Assembly: GCA_947492385.1 (NCBI GenBank)
Contig: CANLMX010000005.1
Coordinates: 1-64,000, forward strand
Reading direction: 5' to 3'
Source of the DNA: Planctomycetaceae bacterium
GTDB lineage: Bacteria > Planctomycetota > Phycisphaerae > Phycisphaerales > SM1A02
DNA: 64,000 nucleotides
Under the pieces are notes generated by a model, which searched no databases, was not told the origin of the DNA, and saw nothing but the letters and a program-made list of their open reading frames with translations. The position numbers were made by a program, and so were the translations under genes. Below are positions 38,080 to 47,136 of the stretch, one piece after another (positions within the stretch are counted from its first letter, which is position 1; every line of letters begins with the position of its first letter).

Positions 38080-41000
38080 GTGCCGAGGGTACATCGGCTC
38101 CGGCCGATTCCGGGCCGCTCCCGGGCTCCGTCGCGCCCCACATCCGGGCGCGCACCGTCACCAGGAGCGCATAGAACGTGGGCACGATCACCAGCGAGAG
38201 CAGGGTGGACGCCGCGAGTCCGTAGACCACGCACACGCCGATCGACCGACGCGACTCGGCCCCGGCGCCCGAGGCGAGCACGAGCGGCACCACGCCGAGA
38301 ATGAACGAGAACGCCGTCATCAGGATCGGCCGAAGCCGCAGGCGGGCCGCGTCGCGGGCGGCCTGGACGGGCGTGGCGCCCCGCTCCGAGGCCTCCTTGG
38401 CGAACTCGACGATCAGGATGGCGTTCTTCGCCGCCAGGCCGATGAGCATGACCAGCCCGATCTGCGCGTAGACGTTCACCGGGATCCCGTGCAGCGTGAG
38501 CCCCAGGATGCCGCCGAGCGCCGCAAACGGCACCGAGATCACCACCAGCACCGGGAGCAACCAGCTCTCGTACTGCGCGGCGAGGAAGAGGAACACCGCG
38601 ACGATCGCAAGGGTGAACACGATCGGCGCCGCGTTCCCCGACTTGCGCTCCTGGTAGACGATTCCGGTCCAGTCGTGCACGATGCCCTGCGGGAGCACGC
38701 GCGCGCACACCTCGTCGACGAAGGCCTGCGTCTCTCCGGAGCTGACGCCCGGTGCGCCGATGCCGTTCAGCGCAATCGTGTCGGTGACGTTGTAGTGGGT
38801 CAGGTTGTCCGGCCCGGTGGTGGTCCGCACCGAGGCGAACGCGCTGAAGGGCACCATCTCACCGACGCGGTTGCGGGCGTAGAGCTGCTCGAGGTCCGCG
38901 ACGCCCATGCGATGCGGCGCGTCGGCTTGCACGTACACCTGGTAGACCTGGTTGAACCGGTTGAACTGGTTCACGAACGCGCTGCCGAAGTTCAGCTGCA
39001 GCACGGCAAACGCGTCCGCGACGGTGAGCTCGAGCTGCTGCAGCTTGACCCGGTCGATCTCGAGCCACAGCTGGGGCACGTCCTTCTGGAACGGCGTGAA
39101 CAGGCCGGCAATGCGGTCGGGGCGCTCCCGTGCGGCCGCCATCACGTCCTGCGCGGCCTTCCAGAGTGCTTCCGTCCCGAGGCCGGCGCGGTCCACGAGC
39201 TGCACCTGGAATCCGCCCACCGTACCGAGGCCGGGGATCGACGGGGGATTCACGGGGAACACCATCGCCCCGGGGATCGGCCACAGGAGCGCCTGGAGCC
39301 GCTGCACGAGCGCGGTGGTGGTGCTTGCGGCCCCCGGCCGGTCGTCCCACGGCTTGAGCACGGGGATGAGCACGCCGCTGTTGGTCTGGGGCGCGCCCGC
39401 CAGGAAGTTCTGGCCGTCGATCTGGATGACCGTCTCGACCTCGGGCTGCGCCGCGACGATCCGCCGGGCCTGCTCGCCCACCTCGACGGTCCGCTGGAGC
39501 GTCGATCCCGGCGGAAGCTGGTACGCGACGAAGAAGTACCCGTTGTCCTCGTCCGGCACGAACGCCGTCGGCGCCCCCGTCACCATCCAGAGCGTCGCCG
39601 CGATGGCGGCGGTGAAGACCGCGAGCGCGACCGTCCAGCGGCGCACGAGCCAGCCGACCGTGGCCTCGTAGGCGCGTTCGGTGCGGGCGAACGCGCGGTT
39701 GAACGCACCGAAGGGACCGCGCTCCACCTGCTTGCGCGGACGCAGGAAGATCGCGGCGAGCGCAGGGCTCAGCGTCAGCGAGTTGATGCCCGACAGCACC
39801 ACCGACACCGCGATCGTCATCGCGAACTGGTTGTAGAGCTGCCCCGTGACGCCGGGCATCAGCGCCGCGGGCACGAACACCGCGGCCAGCGAGAGCGTGG
39901 TGGCCACGATCGGGCCGGCGACCTCGCGCATCGCGGCCGCCGTGGCCTTGACGGGGTCGGTCTCGCCGTGCTCGAACTTGCGCTCGACGTTCTCGACCAC
40001 GACGATCGCGTCGTCGACGACGATGCCGATTGCGAGCACCAGCCCGAGCAGCGTCAGCGTGTTGATCGAGAACCCGAGCGCGAGCATCACGCCGAACGTG
40101 CCGATGATCGACACCGGGATCGCCACCATCGGGATCAGCGTGGTCCGGAAGCTCTGCAGGAACACGAAGATGATCACCAGCACCAGGACCGCGGCCTCCC
40201 AGAAGGTCTGGACGACCTCGGCGATCGACGCGCTCACGAAGCGCGTGGTGTCGTAGTTGATGACGTACTCGACGTCCTGCGGGAAGTCCTTCGAGAGATC
40301 CTCCATCGCGGCGCCGATGGCCTTGGCGATCTCGAACGCGTTGGAGCCGGGCAGCTGGAACACGCCGACGAGCGCGGCGTCCTGCCCGTCTTGGCGGCCG
40401 TTGGACGCGTAGCTTGCCGCGCCCAGCTCGACGCGCGCCACGTCGCGCAGGAACACCGTCCCTTCGGGACCCGAGCGCACCACGATCTCCTCGAACTCGC
40501 GCACCTGCTCCAGCCGGCCCTTGGTGAGGACCTGCATCGCAAACGCAGGATCCCCGACCGTCGGGGCTGCGCCGGCCTTGCCCCCCACCGCCTGCCGGTT
40601 CTGCTCGGCCACGGCGCGCTGCACTTCGGTGGGGTCGATCCCCAGCGCGGCCAGCTTGGGCGTGTCGAGCCAGATGCGCATCGAGTACTGGCGGAGGCCG
40701 AAGTTCTGCACCTGCGCGACGCCCGGGATGCGCTGCAGTGTCTGGACGATGTTGATGTCGGCGTAGTTGGAAAGGAAGTCCGCGTCGTACGTGCCGTTGG
40801 GCGAACGCAGGCCGACCACCTGCACGAAGTCGGTCGACTGCTTCCGCACCGCGATTCCCTGCAGCTGGACCTCGGGCGGCAGCTGCGGGATGGCGGTCTG
40901 CGCGTAGTTCTGGACGTCGACCGCGCCGATCGACAGGTCGTATCCCACGTCGAAGGTGACCGTGATGGTGACGTTTCCGCCGTCCACGGAGTTGCTCGAC

Positions 41001-41233
41001 ATGTAGATCATGCCGGGCACGCCGTTGATCTGGCGCTCGAGCGGACGCGTCACCACGTCCGACGCGACCTTGGCGCTCGCGCCGGGGTAGAAGGCCGTCA
41101 CCGTCACGGTGGGCGGCGTGATGGGCGGGAACTGCGACACAGGCAGCACGGCCATGGCGAGGCCGCCGGCGATCACCATGAGGAGGGCGATCACCGTCGC
41201 GAAGATCGGGCGACGGATGAAGAACTCGATCAT
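38063..41233 (-). CDS. RND (HAE1/AcrB-type) efflux permease
   Basis: 1056 aa; FIRRPIFATVIALLMVIAGGLA, GIVVDDAIVVVENVER, GLAAKNAILIVEFAKE. Confidence 0.95.
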   Translation of the reverse strand: MIEFFIRRPIFATVIALLMVIAGGLAMAVLPVSQFPPITPPTVTVTAFYPGASAKVASDVVTRPLERQINGVPGMIYMSSNSVDGGNVTITVTFDVGYDLSIGAVDVQNYAQTAIPQLPPEVQLQGIAVRKQSTDFVQVVGLRSPNGTYDADFLSNYADINIVQTLQRIPGVAQVQNFGLRQYSMRIWLDTPKLAALGIDPTEVQRAVAEQNRQAVGGKAGAAPTVGDPAFAMQVLTKGRLEQVREFEEIVVRSGPEGTVFLRDVARVELGAASYASNGRQDGQDAALVGVFQLPGSNAFEIAKAIGAAMEDLSKDFPQDVEYVINYDTTRFVSASIAEVVQTFWEAAVLVLVIIFVFLQSFRTTLIPMVAIPVSIIGTFGVMLALGFSINTLTLLGLVLAIGIVVDDAIVVVENVERKFEHGETDPVKATAAAMREVAGPIVATTLSLAAVFVPAALMPGVTGQLYNQFAMTIAVSVVLSGINSLTLSPALAAIFLRPRKQVERGPFGAFNRAFARTERAYEATVGWLVRRWTVALAVFTAAIAATLWMVTGAPTAFVPDEDNGYFFVAYQLPPGSTLQRTVEVGEQARRIVAAQPEVETVIQIDGQNFLAGAPQTNSGVLIPVLKPWDDRPGAASTTTALVQRLQALLWPIPGAMVFPVNPPSIPGLGTVGGFQVQLVDRAGLGTEALWKAAQDVMAAARERPDRIAGLFTPFQKDVPQLWLEIDRVKLQQLELTVADAFAVLQLNFGSAFVNQFNRFNQVYQVYVQADAPHRMGVADLEQLYARNRVGEMVPFSAFASVRTTTGPDNLTHYNVTDTIALNGIGAPGVSSGETQAFVDEVCARVLPQGIVHDWTGIVYQERKSGNAAPIVFTLAIVAVFLFLAAQYESWLLPVLVVISVPFAALGGILGLTLHGIPVNVYAQIGLVMLIGLAAKNAILIVEFAKEASERGATPVQAARDAARLRLRPILMTAFSFILGVVPLVLASGAGAESRRSIGVCVVYGLAASTLLSLVIVPTFYALLVTVRARMWGATEPGSGPESAGADVPSAHGHGH
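38086..38091 (-). promoter_or_regulatory. -10-like TACCCT, 6 nt before pepP ATG
   Basis: TACCCT-cggcac-ATG on minus strand, lying inside the 3' end of the RND permease CDS. Confidence 0.5.
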
Positions 41234-42372
41234 GGGGTGGCCTGTGCCTGCGCCGGATCCGCCGGCTTCGGCGCGTTCGCCGCCGCCGCTGCTGCCGGGT
41301 CGAACGTCTGCGCGCCGTCATAGAGCTTGAGCGCACCCTCGACCACGATCTCGTCTTCGGGCCCCACGCCCTCAAGGATCACCACGCCGGCTCCGCCGTG
41401 CGGCCCGACCTTGACCACCTTCTGGCGCGCCTTGCGTTCGCCATCGACCGTCCAGAGGGTCGCCGCGGCGGTCTGGTAGACGATGGCCTTCTCGGGCACC
41501 GTGACCGCGCCCTTCAGCTCGTCGACGCGCAGGCGGACGTTGAGGTACGCGCCGGGCGCCATGACCAGGTCCGGGTTCGGCACCTCGAGCCGCGTGCGGA
41601 TCGTGGAAGTCTCGGGATTCACCGTGTTGTCGACGAACACGACCTTGCCCATGCGCTTCCACCGGCCGTCGCTGAGCGCCACCTCGGTGTCGGAGCGGCC
41701 CGAGGCCTCCAGTGCGCGCACGGCCGGCAGCTCGATCGCCGCGGGGCTGAATTCGACCCACAGCGGATCCATCTGCCGGACGGTCACCAGCAGCTGCTCC
41801 GGGCCGACCAGCGTTCCCGGGTAGACGCGGGTCGCGCTGGCCTTCCCCCGTGCGGGGCTCTCGATGCGCGTGAACGAGAGATTGAGGTTCGCCTCGTCGA
41901 GCGCCGCGCGGCGTGCCTGGAGCCGTGCCTTGGCGCTTCGCTCGTCTGCGAGCAGCTGGTCGAACTCCTGCTGCGAGATGGCGCCCACCTCCACCAGCGG
42001 CCGGTTGCGGGCCACGCGGTCGGTGGCATTGCGCAGCTCGGCCTCGACGATGCCGATCTCGGCCTGGGCCTTCTCGACCGCCACGGCGTATGGCCGCGGG
42101 TCGATCTGGTACAGCAGCTCGCCGTCCTCGACCAGCTCGCCGTCGACGAATGCCTGGCGGTCGATGTACCCCGACACGCGGGGGATCACGTCCACCGTGC
42201 GCACGCTCTTGGTGATGCCTGGGTAGTCGCGGAACACCCCGACGTCGGCCACGGTCGGCTTCACGGTGACCACGGGTGCCGGCGGCGGCGCAGGCGGGGC
42301 CTGCGGCGGGCGCGAGCAGCCGGCGAAGAGCGCGAACGCAGCGATCGTGGTGGCGGTCTTCGTCGGGTGCAT
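41230..42372 (-). CDS. RND efflux periplasmic adaptor (MFP)
   Basis: Lipobox FAGCSRPP; DVIPRVSGYIDRQAFVDGELVEDGELLYQIDPRPY; 4-nt overlap with permease. Confidence 0.92.
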   Translation of the reverse strand: MHPTKTATTIAAFALFAGCSRPPQAPPAPPPAPVVTVKPTVADVGVFRDYPGITKSVRTVDVIPRVSGYIDRQAFVDGELVEDGELLYQIDPRPYAVAVEKAQAEIGIVEAELRNATDRVARNRPLVEVGAISQQEFDQLLADERSAKARLQARRAALDEANLNLSFTRIESPARGKASATRVYPGTLVGPEQLLVTVRQMDPLWVEFSPAAIELPAVRALEASGRSDTEVALSDGRWKRMGKVVFVDNTVNPETSTIRTRLEVPNPDLVMAPGAYLNVRLRVDELKGAVTVPEKAIVYQTAAATLWTVDGERKARQKVVKVGPHGGAGVVILEGVGPEDEIVVEGALKLYDGAQTFDPAAAAAANAPKPADPAQAQATP

Positions 42373-42393
42373 CGCGATCCGTCGGCGGGCCCG

Positions 42394-43923
42394 TCAGCCC
42401 GCCGAGTCCTCCTGTGGTGGGTTGAGGAAGTCGTTGGCCGTGGGATGCGCCTTGAACTCCTGGCGCACGCGTTCCCAGTCCTCCGGCATGGGGCTTGCCT
42501 CCCAGCCGCCTCCGAGCGACCGGTAGAGCTCAACGTAGTTCTGCGCGGTGAGCCCGCTGGCCTGCGCCAGCCCGTCGCGAGCCACCACGGCCGCCTGCAG
42601 GTACAGGATCAGCGTGCTGAGGTTCATCGTCCCGCGGTCGTACTGCAGGAACGCAAGCTCGTACGCCGAGTCAATCTCGCGCGCCGCAGTCCGGTACGAC
42701 TCGCGCGCGGCGAGCGCCGCGCCGTAGGCGGCCACGGAACGCTCCACCTGGTTGATCGCGGTGATCACCGCCTGCTGGTAGCGGAGCAGCGCGTCCAGCG
42801 CCCGCATCTTCGCCTGGATCACGCCGGCCTCGGCGCGACCGGTGAGGATGTTCATGAAGTTCCAGGTGATCGCGGGCGTGATCCCGTACGTCATGTTGGT
42901 CGAGATGTCAGTGAGGTTCGCGAAGTCCGGGGTCTGGATGATGAAGTTGCCGTTGAAGGTGAAGCGCGGCAGGTATTCCGCCTGGGCGACGCCGATGCCC
43001 GCGGTCGCCGCCTGCAGCTGGCGCTCGGCCGCGTCGACGTCCGCGCGCCGTGCGAGCAGCGTGGCCGGGACGCCGATCGCCACCGGCGTCTCGCAGGACG
43101 GGATGGGCCGGGCCGGCTCCAGGATCTCGCGCACGCGTCCCGGGGTCTCGGCGAGGAGGATGGCGATCCCGGCGACCTGCTGCGCGATCAGCGCGTCGAA
43201 GCGCGCCGCATCGCCGACCGCCGAAGCGCGCCGCGACCGGATCTCGGCCAGCTCGGTCTTGGAGCCGACCTGCGCACGCACCTTGGCCTCGATGGCGAAC
43301 AGCAGCTTGTCGTACCCGGCCGCCAGCTGCCGGAGCGCCTCGCGCTGGGCCTGGAGCTGCCGCAGCGTCACGTACGCGGTGGCGACCTCGGCGCGCACCC
43401 CCACCAGCACGCCCCGGTACTGCGCGGCGCTCGCCTGCAGGTTCGACACGCCGGCCTCCACCTGCCGGCGCAGCGCGCCCCACACGTCGATTTCCCATGC
43501 CGCGGACGCGACGTTCCACTGCCAGTTGCTGAAGCCCTGCCGCAGGGCGTCCGGGTTCGGCACGCCGATCTGGTTGGCATCGACGCGACGGCGGCTGTAG
43601 GCGAGCCCGGTGTTGATGTCGGGAAACAGCTTCGAGAAGTCGATCGTGTACTGCGCGCGGTACGTCTCGATGGCAAGCAGCGCGCGGCGGAGGTCGATGT
43701 TCTGCAGGTCGACGCGCGCGACGAGGTCGTTGAGGATCGGGTCGTCGAGCGTCACCCACCAGGCCTCGGTCTTCGCCTCCGCCGTGCGGACCTGCGACGG
43801 CGGGCGGACCGAGAACCGCTCCCCGATCTCCATCTCGGGCGTCTGGTGGTCGGGCCCGATGGCGCAACCCGAGATCGCCGCGCAGAGCGCGACCTGCCAG
43901 GCGTTGCGGATGCGGCGGACCAT
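42394..43923 (-). CDS. Outer membrane efflux lipoprotein (NodT/OMF family)
   Basis: SGCAIGPDHQTPE lipobox; WEIDVWGALRRQVEAGVSNLQASAAQYRGVLVGVRAEVATAYVTLR. Confidence 0.92.
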   Translation of the reverse strand: MVRRIRNAWQVALCAAISGCAIGPDHQTPEMEIGERFSVRPPSQVRTAEAKTEAWWVTLDDPILNDLVARVDLQNIDLRRALLAIETYRAQYTIDFSKLFPDINTGLAYSRRRVDANQIGVPNPDALRQGFSNWQWNVASAAWEIDVWGALRRQVEAGVSNLQASAAQYRGVLVGVRAEVATAYVTLRQLQAQREALRQLAAGYDKLLFAIEAKVRAQVGSKTELAEIRSRRASAVGDAARFDALIAQQVAGIAILLAETPGRVREILEPARPIPSCETPVAIGVPATLLARRADVDAAERQLQAATAGIGVAQAEYLPRFTFNGNFIIQTPDFANLTDISTNMTYGITPAITWNFMNILTGRAEAGVIQAKMRALDALLRYQQAVITAINQVERSVAAYGAALAARESYRTAAREIDSAYELAFLQYDRGTMNLSTLILYLQAAVVARDGLAQASGLTAQNYVELYRSLGGGWEASPMPEDWERVRQEFKAHPTANDFLNPPQEDSAG

Positions 43924-43929
43924 CCGCGG

Positions 43930-43935
43930 AGTGTA
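43930..43935 (-). promoter_or_regulatory. -10-like TACACT, 6 nt before OMF ATG
   Basis: TACACT-ccgcgg-ATG on minus strand. Confidence 0.55.
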
Positions 43936-43946
43936 TTCAGGCGCCG

Positions 43947-44810
43947 TCAGGCGACGGCCCGGCGCGCGTTCCCCGACAGGATCCGGTTCGCGTAGGTGTC
44001 CATCGCGTCCCGGAGCTGCTCGAAGCTGTCGAGCACGTAGAGGATCGGCTGGTAGTGGTCGATCTCGAAGCTGGTCGAGCAGACCGTCTCGAGGTCGAAC
44101 GGCCGGCGATCGACGCCGGGCGCGGTGAGCGCGTGCTTGCTCTCGCCGGGGCTCGAGATCAGCCCGCTTCCGTAGAGCTTCAGCTTCCCGCCCTCGCGGA
44201 TCAGGCCAAACTCGACGGTGAACCAGAAGAGCCGCGCCAGGCGCTCGGTGTGCACGGGGTCGTCGGTGGTGAGCGCGGCCTTGCCGTAGGTCTGCAGGAA
44301 GTCCGCGAACGTCGGGTCTGCGTGCAGCGGCACGTGGCCGAAGATGTCGTGGAAGATGTCGGGCTCGGGCAGGTAGTCGATCGACTCCTTCGGCCGGATC
44401 ACGATGGTGGTCGGGAATTCGCGCCGCGCGAGGCAGGCGAAGAAGGCCTTCGCCGGCAGGTAGCCCGGCACGGCCTTGCTCTGCCAGCCCGTGAGCGGCA
44501 TCAGGAACGTGTTCACCGACTTCGGCCCCTCGAGGTAGGGGATGTGGTCGCGCACCAGCTTGATGCTGCGCGCACCCGAGAGGTAGACGTTGCTGGCATG
44601 GTCCGCCAGGTATGCCATCTGGCGGTCGTACAGGGTGCGCCAGGTCTCCTGGTTCTCTTCGGTGTAGCCCGCGTAGTTCTGGTCGATGTACGCGCGCGTG
44701 ATGTCCTGGAACCCCGGTTGGCCGAAGCGGTTGGCGTACTCCTGCGCCTCCCGGCCCTTGGGACCGTCGATCATCGCGTGGTTGAGGCTTCCGGACATCT
44801 TGTTGGCCAT
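43947..44810 (-). CDS. phhA: Phenylalanine 4-monooxygenase / aromatic amino acid hydroxylase
   Basis: LPEPDIFHDIFGHVPLHADPTFADFLQTYG; LFWFTVEFGLIREGGKLKLYGSGLISSPGE. Confidence 0.93.
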   Translation of the reverse strand: MANKMSGSLNHAMIDGPKGREAQEYANRFGQPGFQDITRAYIDQNYAGYTEENQETWRTLYDRQMAYLADHASNVYLSGARSIKLVRDHIPYLEGPKSVNTFLMPLTGWQSKAVPGYLPAKAFFACLARREFPTTIVIRPKESIDYLPEPDIFHDIFGHVPLHADPTFADFLQTYGKAALTTDDPVHTERLARLFWFTVEFGLIREGGKLKLYGSGLISSPGESKHALTAPGVDRRPFDLETVCSTSFEIDHYQPILYVLDSFEQLRDAMDTYANRILSGNARRAVA

Positions 44811-44851
44811 GCGTGGCTCCTCTTGGACCGGATTCTAGCGGTGCGTGCGGC

Positions 44852-45463
44852 TCAATCCGCCTCGGCGACGCCGAGCCACGCGAGCGGCTCGGAGGGGCTG
44901 CGCCACGGCGCGGGCGCGGGGATCCGCACCACGCCGAGCGTCGACCGCACGTCGATGCCCCATGGGTCCACGCCCACCACCTTCGGATTCACCAGCCGAT
45001 GCCCACCCGCCGCCTCCGCGGCGCGCGTGACCGCCTCGAGTCCCGAGGCATTCAGCGCCTTGCAGGCCGCGGGCTCGCGCGCCGCGAACGGGTTCTCGCG
45101 CGTGAGCGCGCTCCCGTCGATGAAGTACCCGTGCCACCGCGCCGCATCGACCGACATGCGTGCCCAGCGCACGTCCGGCGGCTCGCCGTGGTAGATGCAC
45201 CATCGGTCGCAGAGCGCGCCGTGCGGCCCGGACTCCTCGATCTGCTCGAGCGTCACCTGCACCTGCATGCCGTCGTCGGAGTCGTCCGGGAGCTCGAGCA
45301 CCACGTCGACCGCGCGCAGCATCGCGACCATCACGCTCGCGACGAGCGATCCGTCCGGCCCGGGGGCGACGCGGATCTCGATGCGCTCGCCGTCGAAGCG
45401 GATCTTCCCCGCAAGGTGCGCCCGGAGGAACGCATAGGCATCGTCCGCGGTGGTGTCGCTCAT
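44852..45463 (-). CDS. Conserved hypothetical protein
   Basis: ORF with candidate promoter; start at MSDTTADD from promoter spacing. Confidence 0.6.
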   Translation of the reverse strand: MSDTTADDAYAFLRAHLAGKIRFDGERIEIRVAPGPDGSLVASVMVAMLRAVDVVLELPDDSDDGMQVQVTLEQIEESGPHGALCDRWCIYHGEPPDVRWARMSVDAARWHGYFIDGSALTRENPFAAREPAACKALNASGLEAVTRAAEAAGGHRLVNPKVVGVDPWGIDVRSTLGVVRIPAPAPWRSPSEPLAWLGVAEAD

Positions 45464-45471
45464 CGGGCGCA

Positions 45472-45477
45472 ATCGTA
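45472..45477 (-). promoter_or_regulatory. -10-like TACGAT, 8 nt before ATG 45463
   Basis: TACGAT-tgcgcccg-ATG on minus strand. Confidence 0.5.
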
Positions 45478-45485
45478 ACGGCCCC

Positions 45486-45491
45486 TACGAT
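45486..45491 (+). promoter_or_regulatory. -10-like TACGAT, 6 nt before aroDE ATG
   Basis: TACGAT-gcgggc-ATG. Confidence 0.55.
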
Positions 45492-45497
45492 GCGGGC

Positions 45498-47132
45498 ATG
45501 ACGCACCTGTGCGTGTCCATTCCGGTCGATGCCGCCGACGCCGTCGGCGCCGCGCTGGCGGCCGCGGCCCGCGGAGCCGAGCGGGGTGCGTCGATGGTCG
45601 AGTGGCGCGTCGACGCGCTGGTGGACGCGCTCGGCGGCGCGCAGGCGCTTCCGCACGTGCGTGCGCTGGTGCGGGGCGCGCCCGTGCCAAGCATCGTCAC
45701 CGTGCGCAGCGCGCGCGAGGGCGGAGACTGGCACGGGGCCGACGACGAGCGCGTCAGCTTCCTCGAGGCCCTCTGCGCCGCGTCCGTGCCGGGCGAGGCC
45801 CCGGCATTCATCGACTTCGAGCTCGCGGACTTCGGGCGCAGCGCCAACCTCCGCCAGAAGGTGGAGCTGTGCGTGGTGCATCCGGGCCAGGTGCGCGACG
45901 TCGGCACGCGCCTCGTCCTGAGCGCCCATGGTCCGGAGGGCCGCCCCGCCGACCTCGTCCGCTCGGTGGCCGCGATGGCCGACGCCCCGTCGTGCACGGT
46001 GGCGAAGGTCGCGTGGACCGCACGCAGCGTTCGCGACTGCGTCGAGGCGTTCGAGCTCCTGCTTGCGCGCCCCAAGCCGATGGTGGCGCTGTGCATGGGC
46101 GAGGCCGGGGTGATGACCCGGGTGCTCGCGCCGAAGTTCGGTGCGTTCCTGACGTTCGCGCGCGCCGGAGGTCCGGGTGATGCGGACGCCGCCGCCGCGG
46201 TGGCGGTGGGCACGGCGCCGGGCCAGCCGACTGTTGCGGAACTGGTAGAGCGCTACGGGTTCGGGTGCATCGGGCCGCGCACGCAGGTCTTCGGCGTGGT
46301 GGGATGGCCGGTCGCGCACTCGCGCAGCCCCGAGGTCCACAACGCATGGTTCCGTGAGCGCTCGCAGGATGCGGTCTACGTGCCGATTCCCGTCGCGCCC
46401 GGGTGGGAGTCCTTCAAGGCGAGCCTGTCCGAGCTCCTGGCGTTCGCCCCGCTCGACTTCCGCGGCGCCAGCGTGACGCTCCCGCACAAGGAGCACCTCG
46501 TGCGATTCGTGCGCGAGTCGGGCGGGACCGTCGACGCGATCGCTGCACGGATCGGCGCGGCGAACACGCTCTGCGTGGCCGAGGGCGGCGCGCTCCGATG
46601 CACGAACACCGACGCGCCCGCGGCGGTCGACGCGCTGGTCGCGGGCATGGGGATCGACCGCGCCGCGCTTCGCGGCCGGCGCGTGGCGGTCATCGGTGCG
46701 GGCGGTGTCGCGCGCGCCGTGGCGGCGGGGCTTGCCGACGAGGGCGCGACGGTCGTCGTGTTCGCGCGCAGGGCGGACCGCGCCCGCGCGATGTGCGACG
46801 ACCTCATGCGCGGCACGGACGCCGGCGCCGCGTGCGGCGCGTTCGAGGGCAGGGTGGTCGCGGGCCGCGAGGGCGAGCTCGGCTGCGGCTGCTTCCATGC
46901 ATTCGTGAACTGCACGCCCGTCGGCATGGAGGGCGGCCCGGATCCCGACGGCAACCCGCTCGAGGACGTGGCGCTCGACGGCGCGGTGACCGTGATGGAC
47001 ACCGTGTACTCGCCGAGGGAGACGCCCTTGCTGCGCGAGTCGCGCGCTCGCGGTGCGCGATGCGTCGACGGGCTGGCGATGTTCATGGACCAGGCGCGGC
47101 GCCAGTCCGAGCTGTGGGCCGGGCTATCCTGA
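45498..47132 (+). CDS. Bifunctional 3-dehydroquinate dehydratase / shikimate dehydrogenase
   Basis: Type I DHQase-like N-terminus (GASMVEWRVDAL, VAWTARSVRD, MGEAGVMTRVLAPKFGAFLTFA) and AroE (GVVGWPVAHSRSPEVHNAWF, GASVTLPHKE, CTPVGMEGG). Confidence 0.9.
   Translation: MTHLCVSIPVDAADAVGAALAAAARGAERGASMVEWRVDALVDALGGAQALPHVRALVRGAPVPSIVTVRSAREGGDWHGADDERVSFLEALCAASVPGEAPAFIDFELADFGRSANLRQKVELCVVHPGQVRDVGTRLVLSAHGPEGRPADLVRSVAAMADAPSCTVAKVAWTARSVRDCVEAFELLLARPKPMVALCMGEAGVMTRVLAPKFGAFLTFARAGGPGDADAAAAVAVGTAPGQPTVAELVERYGFGCIGPRTQVFGVVGWPVAHSRSPEVHNAWFRERSQDAVYVPIPVAPGWESFKASLSELLAFAPLDFRGASVTLPHKEHLVRFVRESGGTVDAIAARIGAANTLCVAEGGALRCTNTDAPAAVDALVAGMGIDRAALRGRRVAVIGAGGVARAVAAGLADEGATVVVFARRADRARAMCDDLMRGTDAGAACGAFEGRVVAGREGELGCGCFHAFVNCTPVGMEGGPDPDGNPLEDVALDGAVTVMDTVYSPRETPLLRESRARGARCVDGLAMFMDQARRQSELWAGLS
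47125..47130 (+). promoter_or_regulatory. -10-like TATCCT, 6 nt before aroC ATG
   Basis: TATCCT-gaccgg-ATG, overlapping the 3' end of the aroDE CDS. Confidence 0.5.
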
Positions 47133-47136
47133 CCGG

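Noticed and set aside
37346-41323. 1325-aa plus-strand ORF
   Set aside because: Antisense to pepP and the RND permease; composition is His/Arg/Asp-rich shadow-frame.
41398-43995. 865-aa plus-strand ORF
   Set aside because: Antisense to the MFP and OMF genes, which have clear family motifs.
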